Source: Stenomitos rutilans HA7619-LM2
Lineage (GTDB): Bacteria > Cyanobacteriota > Cyanobacteriia > Leptolyngbyales > Leptolyngbyaceae
DNA: 64,000 bases
Direction: 5' to 3'
Assembly: GCA_019358945.1 (NCBI GenBank)
Contig: JAHHIE010000025.1
Location: 1-64,000, forward strand
In this document: piece by piece, positions 16,464 through 26,118 of the stretch
Position numbering within the stretch: the first letter of the stretch is position 1
How the letters are laid out: each line of letters starts with the position of its first letter
Translations under genes and position numbers: made by a program
The notes under the pieces: model-generated
What the model saw: the letters and a program-made list of their open reading frames with translations, nothing else
Databases searched by the model: none
Told to the model about the DNA's origin: nothing

Positions 16464-17114
16464 ATGACAGAGCCACTGTCCGCTCGTGAGCTATTCCGGG
16501 CTGCCTATGAAAACCGTTATACCTGGGACTCTAGCTTCCCCGGTTACAGCACCGACATCACCGTCAAAAAAGGCGATCAGCTTTACACAGGCAAAGCCCG
16601 CATCAATCACGATCTGACCTACGACATTACCGATATCTCCGATGAGAAAGCCCAGGACTTAATCAAAGGTCAAGTTTGGGAAATCGCCGTTCACCGCGTT
16701 CGCAAGCCATTTGAAGAGACTCACGGTAAGAATATCTTTGAACTGGGCGAAACCGATGAAACCGGAGCAGTTGCCATTGCCGTCAGTGGCAAAGCGATGG
16801 GCGATGGCTACAAAGTACGTGATAACGTTGTTTCCCTGGTGCATCGTCACATTCACGGTGTGGTCGTGACCATCAACACTTTCAGTACGATCGACACTGG
16901 CGAAGGCTACCTCGCAGAACGTTACGATTCTGTCTATCATGACGCCAAAACAGGTGAACTTAAAGGCTCCAGCCAATCTGAAGACACCTACGAAAAAATT
17001 GGTCACTACTACATCCTCACTCGTCGCGTCATTAAAGAAGACCAACCAGGAGAGACTGTGATCACCGAGTATGGCTTCTCCAATATCAAACTGTTGACAC
17101 CAGTGGCAGTCTGA
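16464..17114 (+). CDS. DUF3386 family protein
   Basis: 216 residues, probably soluble, without signal peptide or membrane segments. The start SARELFRAAYENRYTWDSSF and the beta-rich middle (TDITVKKGDQLYTGKARI) match, as far as I can recall, the DUF3386 family found mostly in cyanobacteria and plants. The C-terminal half (YDSVYHDAKTGELKGSSQSEDTYEKIG) reads as a beta-barrel or lipocalin-like sheet with repeated Ser/Thr strands. The function is unknown. A good ribosome binding site (AAGGAG, six bases before ATG 16464) and a possible -10 box (TACACT near 16427) lie upstream. Confidence 0.65.
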   Translation: MTEPLSARELFRAAYENRYTWDSSFPGYSTDITVKKGDQLYTGKARINHDLTYDITDISDEKAQDLIKGQVWEIAVHRVRKPFEETHGKNIFELGETDETGAVAIAVSGKAMGDGYKVRDNVVSLVHRHIHGVVVTINTFSTIDTGEGYLAERYDSVYHDAKTGELKGSSQSEDTYEKIGHYYILTRRVIKEDQPGETVITEYGFSNIKLLTPVAV

Positions 17115-17272
17115 AGAAGAGTTAAGAGCAACAGCGGCAGGAGCAGGAGTAAGAGTTTTGGATTCTTTTAACGGTTTGAGTGAAGTCTCCCTGTTCCGTC
17201 TCCCCTTGCTTCCCCTGCCCCCTCTTTCCGCTACGATCGAAAAAGCTTCAACTAAACCATTACAGGTGAATT

Positions 17273-17515
17273 ATGACCGAAACATTAGAACTAACTCAAA
17301 CAAACGTTGAAACCGTGCTGGACGAAATGCGCCCCTACCTCATGGCAGATGGTGGGAACGTCGAACTCGTTGAAATCGATGGCCCGATCGTCAAGCTGCG
17401 GCTGCAAGGTGCTTGTGGTTCTTGCCCAAGCTCTGCCATGACTCTGAGAATGGGCATCGAGCGACGCTTGCGCGAATTCATCCCCGAAATCGCCGAAGTC
17501 GAACAAGTGCTTTAG
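17273..17515 (+). CDS. nfu: Nfu-type iron-sulfur cluster scaffold (NifU C-terminal domain)
   Basis: 80 residues, the stand-alone NifU C-terminal domain known in cyanobacteria and chloroplasts as CnfU/NfuA. The signature is complete: [23 protein letters not shown], then [23 protein letters not shown] with the CxxC that binds a [2Fe-2S] or [4Fe-4S] cluster between two monomers. It delivers clusters to ferredoxin and photosystem I. It is a single gene between DUF3386 and the GH57 enzyme, all on the plus strand but separated by repeat-rich spacers. Confidence 0.93.
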   Translation: MTETLELTQTNVETVLDEMRPYLMADGGNVELVEIDGPIVKLRLQGACGSCPSSAMTLRMGIERRLREFIPEIAEVEQVL

Positions 17516-17617
17516 AAAGGCTGAGGGATGTAGCTTGCTTCCGCTCTGCGGTGGGCTAAGGGCTGAGTTGACACGATTCCTTCATCCCTCATACTTCATC
17601 CTTTATCCTTCCTTTCT

Positions 17618-19867
17618 ATGCCCCATCCCCTTTACGTTGCGTTTATCTGGCATCAACATCAGCCACTTTACAAAAGCCGGGTTGAGCACAGCACGTTACT
17701 AGATGGGCAATATCGTTTGCCCTGGGTTCGACTGCACGGCACAAAAGACTACCTCGATCTAGTGCTGCTCTTAGAGGACTACCCCACACTGCACCAAACG
17801 GTGAATCTAGTCCCATCACTAATCTTACAAATCGAAGATTATGTTGCGGGGACAGCATTTGATCCCTATCTAACAGCGGCGTTGCTGCCCACAGAGCAAC
17901 TGAAGCCAGAGCAGAAGAACTTTGTGGTTGAGCATTTTTTTGATGGCAACCATCACACGCTCATCGATCCTCATCCCCGCTACGCCGAGCTTTACTACCA
18001 GCGGCAGGACAAAGGATGCGATTGGTGCTTAAATAACTGGACACTACAAGACTTCAGTGATCTGCTGGCATGGCACAACCTTGCGTGGATTGATCCGCTT
18101 TTTTGGGATGATCCAGACATTGCCCAGTGGTTGGAGCGGGGCAAAAACTTTACGCTGGGCGATCGTCAACGCATCTACTCAAAGCAGCGCGAACTTCTTA
18201 GCCGCATCGTGCCTCAACATCGCAAAATGCAAGATGCTGGACAGCTAGAAGTGATCACATCGCCTTACACCCATCCCATTCTGCCGCTGTTAGCAGATAC
18301 CGATGCAGGACAAATCGCTGTCCCAGGCATGACCTTGCCACATCAACGCTTTCAGTGGGCAGACGACATTCCTCGCCACTTACAGAAAGCCTGGACACTG
18401 TATCAAGAGCGGTTTGGACAACCACCTCGTGGTTTATGGCCCTCAGAACAATCAGTCAGCCCCTCTATATTAGCACCGATCGCAAAAGAAGGCTTCCAGT
18501 GGCTTTGTTCTGATGAAGCTGTGTTGGGCTGGAGCATCAAGCACTTCTTCCATCGCGATGGATCGGGTAATGTTTCTGAACCGCAGTTCCTGTATCGTCC
18601 TTATCGGCTAGAAACCGAGTTTGGTGATCTGGCGATCGTCTTCCGCGACCACCGCCTTTCTGATTTGATTGGCTTCACCTACAGCGCAATGGAACCCAAG
18701 CAAGCGGCTAGCGATTTGGTAGGACACCTGGAAGCGATCGCGCGATCGCTCAAGGCACAGCAATCTAGTGGCAGCACAGCGCTCGAAGAACCTCACCTGG
18801 TCACGATCGCCCTGGATGGCGAAAACTGCTGGGAGTACTATCCGCATGACGGCATTCCCTTTCTGCGATCGCTCTACGAAACCCTTAGCCACTCGCCTGA
18901 TATTCAGCTTGTCACAGTCTCGGAATATCTCGACCAATTTCCGCCCACCGAAACAATTCCTGCTGCCCAGTTGCACAGCGGCTCCTGGGTAGACGGCAAC
19001 TTCACCACCTGGATTGGCGACCCGGCCAAAAACCGCGCCTGGGACTTACTAACCGCTGCCCGACAAGTTCTAGCAAATCACCCCGAAGCAACGGAAGAAG
19101 CAAATCCAGAGGTCTGGGAAGCACTCTATGCAGCAGAAGGCTCCGACTGGTTTTGGTGGTTTGGTGAAGGACATTCATCTAACCAAGACGCTATCTTCGA
19201 CCAGCTTTTTCGAGAGCATCTGGCGGCAATTTATCAGGCATTGAACGAACCCATTCCGCCAGAGGTGCGCCGTCCTGTAGAAGCGCACGTTGCTGGTGGC
19301 GATCGTCCTCCTCAAAGCTTCATTCATCCCTTTATCGATGGACGTGGCGACGAACAGGACTGGGATAAAGCAGGCCGCGTTGAAATCGGTGGTGCACGCG
19401 GCACCATGCACCGCAGCAGCGCTATACAACGACTCTGGTTTGGGGTTGATCACCTAAACTTCTACCTCCGCCTAGACTTTCAAGCAGGGGCACGACCTGG
19501 AAGTGATTTTCCGCCAGAACTGAATTTGCTTTGGTTCTACCCTAACCAGACCATGCACAACAGTTCAATTCCGCTAGTAGACTTGCCCAACCAGGCTCCT
19601 TTAAACTATCTGTTCCACCATCATTTGGGCCTCAACCTGCTAACCCAAACGCTTTGGTTTCAGGAGGCTGGCGAAGATTTACGCTGGCAGTCACGCATGA
19701 CCCGCGCTCGCATCGGCTTAGACACCTGCTTGGAACTGGCCGTACCCTGGGCAGACTTGCAAATTCAGCCTGACTGGTCACTTCAATTGATGCTGGTTTT
19801 ATCTGAAGGCGGTCGGTACCGGAGTTACCTGCCAGAGAATGCACTGGTCTCGATCGAGATCCCCTAA
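17618..19867 (+). CDS. Glycoside hydrolase family 57 (alpha-amylase-type) protein
   Basis: 749 residues. The N-terminal GH57 (beta/alpha)7 barrel begins YVAFIWHQHQPLYK, the first conserved region with its His-Gln-His. Further GH57 regions are FFDGNHHTLIDPHPRY, GLWPSEQSVSPSIL (probable catalytic Glu, about residue 276) and VTIALDGENCWEYYPHDG (probable catalytic Asp, about 397). A C-terminal domain of about 170 residues (from HPFIDGRGDEQDWDKAG) looks like a beta-sandwich often fused to these enzymes. The likely substrates are alpha-1,4-glucans (glycogen or maltodextrin); the exact specificity cannot be read from sequence. There is no signal peptide, so it probably acts in the cytoplasm. Confidence 0.88.
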   Translation: MPHPLYVAFIWHQHQPLYKSRVEHSTLLDGQYRLPWVRLHGTKDYLDLVLLLEDYPTLHQTVNLVPSLILQIEDYVAGTAFDPYLTAALLPTEQLKPEQKNFVVEHFFDGNHHTLIDPHPRYAELYYQRQDKGCDWCLNNWTLQDFSDLLAWHNLAWIDPLFWDDPDIAQWLERGKNFTLGDRQRIYSKQRELLSRIVPQHRKMQDAGQLEVITSPYTHPILPLLADTDAGQIAVPGMTLPHQRFQWADDIPRHLQKAWTLYQERFGQPPRGLWPSEQSVSPSILAPIAKEGFQWLCSDEAVLGWSIKHFFHRDGSGNVSEPQFLYRPYRLETEFGDLAIVFRDHRLSDLIGFTYSAMEPKQAASDLVGHLEAIARSLKAQQSSGSTALEEPHLVTIALDGENCWEYYPHDGIPFLRSLYETLSHSPDIQLVTVSEYLDQFPPTETIPAAQLHSGSWVDGNFTTWIGDPAKNRAWDLLTAARQVLANHPEATEEANPEVWEALYAAEGSDWFWWFGEGHSSNQDAIFDQLFREHLAAIYQALNEPIPPEVRRPVEAHVAGGDRPPQSFIHPFIDGRGDEQDWDKAGRVEIGGARGTMHRSSAIQRLWFGVDHLNFYLRLDFQAGARPGSDFPPELNLLWFYPNQTMHNSSIPLVDLPNQAPLNYLFHHHLGLNLLTQTLWFQEAGEDLRWQSRMTRARIGLDTCLELAVPWADLQIQPDWSLQLMLVLSEGGRYRSYLPENALVSIEIP

Positions 19868-19915
19868 CCAACTTAGGCTCTTTAAAAACACGTTTCGGAT
19901 GTTGGATTACAGTTC

Positions 19916-21022
19916 TCACCGATTACTGTGAGCATCATGCACTAATCGCTGCGTGTTCGGCTTTGCCTCATCAACCTTCAAATAATCAAGCGCCATTTGC
20001 AAGGAAGATAGATCAATTTTGAACGGATCTCGAATAGGAGACTTTAGCGTATCTCGAGGACTCGTATCAAAATCTAAGTAGCGCAGTACTTCAGGTGTAA
20101 TCTGACCACGGACGCCACACCAGCTTCCATTCAAAACGGTGCTAAATTGTCGGTAGGTATGAATTGTGAAACTTGGAGAAAATAACTCAATAATGCGTAA
20201 CCCGCTTCCGTTTTTTGCTTGAGGCGCTAATCCCAAACGATTGAAGATAAAGTTTCCAGTCCCAGCACCATGAACTGCAACAACAACTTTTGCATTGCGA
20301 GCAATTGACCATTTTTCACTCGCTGTGAGATCTTCAAAGTAATAAGTCACAAAACCTCTTTCTTCAAGAAACTTGGCAACTTCATTGTTATTGATTAGAT
20401 GACGGCTACCACGTCGGGCGATAAAAATGCGTTCTTCGGTTGATGGGTTATAGCCCTTGAATTCCAAGTTAAACAGTTCCGCTTCAATACCGTATAACCG
20501 ATACCTATAGTCATAAATGGCTTCAACAACATTTCCATAAACTTCAAAATTAGTACAAAGAATCGGAATGTCTAATGTATTAAAAAGATCTTGTGCAAGC
20601 TTTGAAGCATTCTCTTTCAAAATAACATTAATTTCAACGGGCCGCTTTAAGTGTTGTGAGATGAGCTTTTTTGCTAGCAGAACAGGAGTGCAAATATTTT
20701 CAAGTAGGTGAGCAATATTTTTGTCTGTCTCACCACGAGCATCAAAAATAAAATGACCTTCATAGTCAAGAGATTGCTTATGTCGACCTATTTTAATCAT
20801 CTGCTCAAACAGCTTCCACTTCCAGTTAGTAGCTTGTATTTCCCAAGTATATTTTTTAGCAACTTTGATCTCAACCGGAAGTTCTGGCATATCCTCTTGA
20901 TCTGGCAGAAAAATTTGCTCGACTTTAGGTGTATAAACGTCAGAAGCACATGTAGGATAACCAAACATCATCGTGGGTTCTACGCTAATTGATGGCACCA
21001 CAGTACGCAAAGAAAACTGCAT
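19916..21022 (-). CDS. Glycosyltransferase family 61 (DUF563) protein
   Basis: 368 residues. The C-terminal half carries the GT61/DUF563 pattern: ERIFIARRGSRHLINNNEV, EERGFVTYYFEDLTASEKW, AKVVVAVHGAGTGNFIF and LRIIELFSPSF. This resembles capsule and EPS transferases with a Gly-His-Gly-Ala-Gly motif. The N-terminal half is an alpha/beta domain without a clear motif. It is the most downstream gene of the minus-strand polysaccharide set (GT4, flippase, GT4, GT61) but is set apart from it by an intergenic stretch holding a MITE. Base composition is more A/T-rich than the men genes, as often seen in acquired polysaccharide clusters. Confidence 0.78.
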   Translation of the reverse strand: MQFSLRTVVPSISVEPTMMFGYPTCASDVYTPKVEQIFLPDQEDMPELPVEIKVAKKYTWEIQATNWKWKLFEQMIKIGRHKQSLDYEGHFIFDARGETDKNIAHLLENICTPVLLAKKLISQHLKRPVEINVILKENASKLAQDLFNTLDIPILCTNFEVYGNVVEAIYDYRYRLYGIEAELFNLEFKGYNPSTEERIFIARRGSRHLINNNEVAKFLEERGFVTYYFEDLTASEKWSIARNAKVVVAVHGAGTGNFIFNRLGLAPQAKNGSGLRIIELFSPSFTIHTYRQFSTVLNGSWCGVRGQITPEVLRYLDFDTSPRDTLKSPIRDPFKIDLSSLQMALDYLKVDEAKPNTQRLVHDAHSNR

Positions 21023-21180
21023 CTTAATTCCCCTAGATTTAAGTAAAAGCTTTAGTTTGAGTAAAAAATAATAGATTCTTAAACTAGAACATCTCTATAA
21101 TTTTTAATCGAGAGATTAGGCATTTACTAGCATGTATGCGAAAGCTTTATCCAGTAAGCTCGTATGTAAAGATATAGTAG

Positions 21181-21342
21181 GTAACAACTGTCTTTTTCCA
21201 GAACGATTTGCCAGAACTTCTTCAGCACATTGAATCACATGATGAAAGACCTCATCTCAAACGAAAAATTAGCCTATTGCAAACTGATTTCACCCTGCCG
21301 GACCAGTCCTCTGAGATTTACTTAGGAATGAGAATTAAATAA
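21181..21342 (+). pseudogene. Short coding remnant running into a MITE
   Basis: A frame without a start codon reads VTTVFFQNDLPELLQHIESH, then DERPHLKRKISLLQTDF, TLPDQSSEIY, and ends at a TAA supplied by the adjoining repeat (LGMRIK stop). The composition is protein-like, and a stop lies immediately upstream at 21178. It looks like the 3' piece of a gene interrupted by the element at 21322. I do not recognise the family, and chance cannot be excluded for 53 codons. Confidence 0.3.
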
Positions 21343-21466
21343 GATTGGCTTTTGTAGGATGTGTTAGGCGCTAGCCGTAACGCATCACCAACCTCGGAGA
21401 CGATGCGTTACGCGGTGCTAACACATCCTACGCAAATACTCGGTTTTATTAAATCCACGATCCTTA
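21322..21466. repeat. MITE-like palindromic element (family A, copy 2)
   Basis: About 145 bp, almost identical to 497-638. It begins TTAGGAATGAGAATTAAATAA and ends TTTATTAAATCCACGATCCTTA, so its ends form an imperfect inverted repeat with TTAGGA at each tip. The centre is the same GTGTTAGGCG / CGGTGCTAACAC palindrome. A TA dinucleotide is seen at both borders, the target preferred by IS630/Tc1-type elements. Confidence 0.78.
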
Positions 21467-21509
21467 GAAAGTAAAAATTGAGGGCACTGTGAATCAAAGC
21501 TTGAAGCCA

Positions 21510-22844
21510 CTAGGTGCGTGCTGATGTCGTTGGGAAGCCAACCTTACTTCGAGACGAATGTTCCAGTGTTTTTTGATAAAAGTCACTTGATTGCTTGGCA
21601 ACCACTTTTGGAGCAAAACGCATTGCACACTCTTCACCAGCGTGATGGCCGAGTTTAGCTGCTAGCTCCGGGTTGCTTAACAAGCGGTTTATTTGAGCAG
21701 CCAGATCTGTTGCATCCCCGGTTTGAAATAGTAGTCCAGAAACTTCATTTGTGATAATTTCTGGAATGCCTCCTGCACAAGCCCCTACGATCGGGCAACC
21801 CAAACTCAACGCTTCAAGTGCGGTATAGGGGAAGTTATCATAACGCGATGCAACCACTGTAAGTTGAGCTTTCCGGCGCAGCTCATACAAGGCAGAGGGA
21901 GGCTGTTGACCCAACCATTCAATTTGCCCTAATTCTAAGGCGCCGGGCAGTCGATCCTGCACATACTCCTCAAATTTCCAAGCACGACCATTATCATCAA
22001 TGCACCCTCGATCGGGACCTGCAAAAATCAATCGAGTCTTTGGAAATTCTCGTAGAACTTGGGCGAAGGCATCAATCACAAGGTCGCCTCCTTTATGGCG
22101 ATCGAACCGACCAATAAAGGCAATAACATTGGGATCACAATCCTGCGATCGCCATCGCTGCTCTTTTGGAGTACAAGCAATCGGACAGGGAATGACAACT
22201 GCCTTCTCCAAAGGAAGATTATAGTAGCGACGGGTCTGCTCCAAAACATCATGTGAGGGTGCTGTAATTGCAAACGCTTCAGCAATCGCTTTTCCTTCAT
22301 ACTGAACCCGACGCGCAAAAACTTCATCCTCTGGAAACCCCATCACCTTGCCATTCAAAAACCACGGCCCATGAAGACGTATAACAATGGGTATAGAAAG
22401 GCGATCACGCAGAGCACCTGCAAAACCAAAACTCTCCTCTATCTCGAGTAAGTCTAAGCTAGCCCTGGTCGTTAAAGTATGAATGCCTCGGCATAAACCA
22501 CGAACAAAGGAAGCCCGAAAAGCTGATTCTGGTAAGATTCGCTGTTGCAGCGTATCGAACAAACGACCAACAAATTCATTCGATCGACGAGACGACAACT
22601 GAATTACGTCTTGGCTACTAAGACCTAAAGTCTGAGAGCGATCTAAATAAGGCGTTAGAACATACGATTGATGCTCTAGCTCACGCATTCCATCAACCAT
22701 TGTTGCGACATAGGTAACAATCCCATTGGGAAATGTTTGAGGTGGCCAACCCGGTGTGAAATAGGCAACAGACAGACGATCGCTTTTGGGCTTTCCTAAA
22801 GTAATGGGCGTATTTTCTTTATTGCTTAGCATGTTCTCTTGCAT
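21510..22844 (-). CDS. Glycosyltransferase family 4 protein
   Basis: 444 residues, GT-B fold. The N-terminal acceptor domain contains VAYFTPGWPPQTFPNGIVTYV. The C-terminal nucleotide-sugar domain shows VIAFIGRFDRHKGGDLVIDAF, TRLIFAGPDRG, WLGQQPPSALYELRRKAQLTVVAS and the EX7E-like YTALEALSLGCPIVGACAGGIPEII typical of GT4. It is probably a retaining transferase building a cell-surface polysaccharide together with the flippase and second GT4 upstream on the same strand. The ATG at 22844 is followed by a second ATG four codons on (22832). The sugar specificity cannot be inferred. Confidence 0.85.
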   Translation of the reverse strand: MQENMLSNKENTPITLGKPKSDRLSVAYFTPGWPPQTFPNGIVTYVATMVDGMRELEHQSYVLTPYLDRSQTLGLSSQDVIQLSSRRSNEFVGRLFDTLQQRILPESAFRASFVRGLCRGIHTLTTRASLDLLEIEESFGFAGALRDRLSIPIVIRLHGPWFLNGKVMGFPEDEVFARRVQYEGKAIAEAFAITAPSHDVLEQTRRYYNLPLEKAVVIPCPIACTPKEQRWRSQDCDPNVIAFIGRFDRHKGGDLVIDAFAQVLREFPKTRLIFAGPDRGCIDDNGRAWKFEEYVQDRLPGALELGQIEWLGQQPPSALYELRRKAQLTVVASRYDNFPYTALEALSLGCPIVGACAGGIPEIITNEVSGLLFQTGDATDLAAQINRLLSNPELAAKLGHHAGEECAMRFAPKVVAKQSSDFYQKTLEHSSRSKVGFPTTSART

Positions 22845-22900
22845 GTAACACCCAGGGGTTCAAAATCAAAATATTTAAGTAGCAGTAGTCAGACAGACCG

Positions 22901-24268
22901 TTAATGAGGAACAGAAAGCCCATCAAACGGTGAGCCATAGCCTGCGCTGACACGGATCGCAATCACTAGGCCTAAAATCGCTAAAAACAAGGCGGTCATC
23001 AATAAATCTTGTCGAATTGCTAATAACTTCTCGCGCCACAAACCATACATTACGACAAACCAAATGGGCACATTGCTAAGTGCCACCGCTAAAACAGCCC
23101 CTACTTCATGCAAGGGTGAGTGATAACCCAAAGGAATGCCTATGGCGTAGCATAGAAAGCTCAAAAACGAACCAGCCGTCCAATAGTTTGGCTTTCCCAA
23201 AGCCCATAAGCCTTGATCAATCGTTTGAATCAGCACCAAAGGCCACATGCCTATAGCTAGAAGCGGAAACATCCAGGTCGCTGCTGTATAACGATCGTCA
23301 TACAAAAAGCTAATAATCAAATCTCCTAAACTCACTGTTAAAGCTGTAACAACGGCTGATACCAATAGCATCGGTTGGCGATGATGAACAATCTTGGCAC
23401 GAAACTCCGATCGAGGTAGCTCTACAAACTTTGAGTAGGCGGGGTAAATAACCTTAGTAGCAACGGCAAACACAATTTGGCGAGGAATATCTGAGAGTGT
23501 AAGGGCAATACCATAAACCCCTAATAATTGAAATGTAAAAAGCTTTCCAAGAATGAGGCGATCAGTCGATGAAGAAAGAAAGTAGATAGCAGTAGAAAGA
23601 AAAATCCATTTACCAAATGAGATCAGTTCCTTGATCGAGCTTTTATCCCAGGCAAAGCTGTTACGCAGATTCTCATTGAGTCGGTGACTTATCACTAGTT
23701 GAAAGACTGATGAAACTAGCCCACCGACAACTAGCGCCATAACAGATGGATTAAGCCATGCCCAAACTAACGTCACAACAAGGCCAACAACTTGTCCACC
23801 TAGCTCAAATAGAGCAATTTGCCTTAATGCTAGATGGCGATTAAGTGTGGAGAGAGATGTTGAACAGAAGCCCCCAATTAAAGTGCTAAGCCCAACTAAA
23901 GGAAGTAGCCACAATAGCCTCGGCTCATGATAGAACTGGGCCGCAGGATAGGCAATACCAAGACAACACAGCCATAAAACTACACCTCTTACAATTGACA
24001 GTGTCCAGGCGGTGTTGAGAAAAACAGGATCGTCCCCCCGTTTACTCTGAATGATACTGGCGTTAAGGCCCAGATCAGAAAATAGGTGTAACCCTGTAAG
24101 GAAGACGTTGACAATAGCCATCAGTCCAAACAACTCAGGAAAGAGTAGCCGTGTCAGTATCAGATTACTACCGAAGCGCAAAACCTGGCTGCTACCATAG
24201 CCGACGATCGTCCAAACTGCCCCTCGAATCGCTAATTTTTTGACAGATGGTGTGCTGGTGGATGACAT
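22901..24268 (-). CDS. Polysaccharide flippase (Wzx-like, MOP superfamily)
   Basis: 455 residues with about 12-14 hydrophobic helices spread over the whole length (for example LTLSDIPRQIVFAVATKVIYPAYS and LLAIGMWPLVLIQTIDQGLWALG). The start AIRGAVWTIVGYGSSQVLRFG followed by ILTRLLFPELFGLMAIVNVF matches the lipopolysaccharide/polysaccharide flippase group of the MOP superfamily. It should move lipid-linked repeat units across the inner membrane. It lies between two GT4 genes on the same strand with short spacers (39 and 56 bases), consistent with one transcription unit. Confidence 0.87.
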   Translation of the reverse strand: MSSTSTPSVKKLAIRGAVWTIVGYGSSQVLRFGSNLILTRLLFPELFGLMAIVNVFLTGLHLFSDLGLNASIIQSKRGDDPVFLNTAWTLSIVRGVVLWLCCLGIAYPAAQFYHEPRLLWLLPLVGLSTLIGGFCSTSLSTLNRHLALRQIALFELGGQVVGLVVTLVWAWLNPSVMALVVGGLVSSVFQLVISHRLNENLRNSFAWDKSSIKELISFGKWIFLSTAIYFLSSSTDRLILGKLFTFQLLGVYGIALTLSDIPRQIVFAVATKVIYPAYSKFVELPRSEFRAKIVHHRQPMLLVSAVVTALTVSLGDLIISFLYDDRYTAATWMFPLLAIGMWPLVLIQTIDQGLWALGKPNYWTAGSFLSFLCYAIGIPLGYHSPLHEVGAVLAVALSNVPIWFVVMYGLWREKLLAIRQDLLMTALFLAILGLVIAIRVSAGYGSPFDGLSVPH

Positions 24269-24307
24269 GAATACCTATAACTCAAGGGACAATTAAATCA
24301 CTGTTTC

Positions 24308-25582
24308 TTAAATCGGTTGCTCAAGATTAAAGCGCTTACACGGAGCCTCAACCGACTGAGACATCGGTAATTGCTCAACGTAGAACTGAAACAAAGCTGC
24401 TAGCTTGCCAGCTTCCAGCATTGAGTTATGGTTACTTACAACCCGCTGAGCACCAATATGCCCCATCAGCTCTAGCTTCTCGACAGGTGTTTGCAGAGCT
24501 TTCTGCATCGCAATGACCAAGTCTTCCACTGACCCAGGAGGCACTAACCAACCGCAAACTTCAGACTCAACAAGCTCTGGAATGCCAGCTACATAAGTAC
24601 TAATGACAGGACGTCTCAGTCCCAAAGCTTCCATGATGACAACTGGTAACCCTTCTGCGAAGCTAGGAAGCACTAAGGCTCGAGCAGCTAAGATGATTCG
24701 GCGTACTCGATCGCCGTCTGCCCAACCTGTAATTTCGACATGGTTCTGCAACTTCAGCCGATTGATCGAAGCTTCTAGTTCATTTCTCATTGGCCCATCT
24801 CCCACTAAGGTTAGCTTGAAAGGTAAGCCTTGCTGCATTAGATGACTAGCAGCATCCAGTAGCAGCAGTTGACCTTTCTCAGGACAAAGACGACCAACAC
24901 AAACTAGATGCGGGTCTACAGAAATTGGGGTCGGCACAGCGGTAAGAAACTCTGCATCTACGCCACAGTGGACAATATGAATTTTCGACCAATCTAGTAG
25001 CGGGCACCAGCGATAGAGTTGGCTTCTGCCAAAGTGACTGACAGCAACGACAAATGCAGCTCGAGCGACCTTTTCGGGTAGCGAAATTGCTTTGACTTTG
25101 TCGAATTCTTCTGGACCATGCACAGTGAAACTGTAGGGTGGGCCACCTAGTGCATTGCAGAGTAAAGCTACCGTCGTTGAATTTGTACCAAAATGAGCGT
25201 GCACATGAGCAACCTTAGCTTTCGCAAACCAGTTTAATAAGACGCAAGCCTCAGCAAAGTAGGCTAAGTGGTGCAATACACTCCGTTCAGCACCCTGGCT
25301 TAGCCTTAAAGCCAGTCTTAAAGTTTGAAGAAATCGAACAGGTCGCTTAATCGCCACCCAAAACAGACCAACCAGCAGCCCTACAACTCCATTGCCTAAT
25401 ACGGGCTGTGTCCGATTAACCTCTTCTTGATCTGCTGGATCAACCAATTCAGCGTGGCAAGCACGAATGGCAAAGCGTCTAATTTGCAGACCATGCGCTT
25501 CAAGAGCAGCAATTTCTCGCCGAATAAAGCTGTGGCTCACCTTAGGGTATTGATTGATTAAATAGGCGATCGTTTGCGACAT
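24308..25582 (-). CDS. Glycosyltransferase family 4 (colanic-acid WcaL-like)
   Basis: 424 residues. It begins TIAYLINQYPKVSHSFIRREIAALE, the start typical of WcaL-like exopolysaccharide transferases. It continues with VAHVHAHFGTNSTTVALL, LVCVGRLCPEKGQLLLLDAA, FKLTLVGDGPMRNELEAS and the EX7E region LPSFAEGLPVVIMEALGLRRPVIST. It is the first gene of the minus-strand polysaccharide run. A 535-base gene-free region lies upstream, where its promoter should be. Confidence 0.87.
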   Translation of the reverse strand: MSQTIAYLINQYPKVSHSFIRREIAALEAHGLQIRRFAIRACHAELVDPADQEEVNRTQPVLGNGVVGLLVGLFWVAIKRPVRFLQTLRLALRLSQGAERSVLHHLAYFAEACVLLNWFAKAKVAHVHAHFGTNSTTVALLCNALGGPPYSFTVHGPEEFDKVKAISLPEKVARAAFVVAVSHFGRSQLYRWCPLLDWSKIHIVHCGVDAEFLTAVPTPISVDPHLVCVGRLCPEKGQLLLLDAASHLMQQGLPFKLTLVGDGPMRNELEASINRLKLQNHVEITGWADGDRVRRIILAARALVLPSFAEGLPVVIMEALGLRRPVISTYVAGIPELVESEVCGWLVPPGSVEDLVIAMQKALQTPVEKLELMGHIGAQRVVSNHNSMLEAGKLAALFQFYVEQLPMSQSVEAPCKRFNLEQPI

Positions 25583-26118
25583 TTGGTTCTCTAACAGCGC
25601 TCAGGTCAATGGTAAGCCTAATATGAACGAAGGGTCTAGCAGACTAAATTAATACAGCGTCGTCTTTATCTATTCTTGTTTATCGGAAGCACTTACACAG
25701 GCAGGAATAAAGTTTAGATAAATCCTACCAAAATGTTTTGTAATTTTATTTTTGTCGAATTTTAAAGATTCGGTGATCTGTTATGCTTGAGCTGTGGAAA
25801 TCTAGGTGCAATCTCTTTCCAGCACATCACTAAATCACCCGCAGGCTCTTCTGCCCTTAAAAGCCAGCTCTTACCAGTAGCCTGCCCTACCGGACACAGA
25901 TGGCGCACGTTCCAGTTAAGAGTAGGCGTTGGCAGGAGCCATTTAAGGCCCTATTTTGAGCAGTTTCCCTTGTTTTCGCCTTTTTTTGCGGGATTTAGAG
26001 GCTTTCCACATTTTGCTACAAATAGTGAACCTTTAAAGCATCCAAGGCTTTATGTCAGTCAATCAGGAGCCAGCTTGTTGTAGATCGTCGCTAGCTCACA
26101 TGCTATTGATGGAACCTA
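25583..26118. other. Gene-free interval upstream of the polysaccharide run
   Basis: 535 bases. The first part is A/T-rich (TTTATTTTTGTCGAATTTTAAAG near 25750) and probably holds the promoter of the minus-strand GT4-flippase-GT4 run. The rest contains only a short plus-strand frame (25787-26083) of uneven composition that I do not consider a gene. No repeat family shared with other parts of the window was noticed. Confidence 0.4.

Noticed and set aside
25787-26083. A 98-residue plus-strand frame in the gap before the GvpV-like gene
   Set aside because: Starts inside a gene-free region, has uneven composition (Cys/Arg/Phe runs), no ribosome binding site and no recognisable domain.
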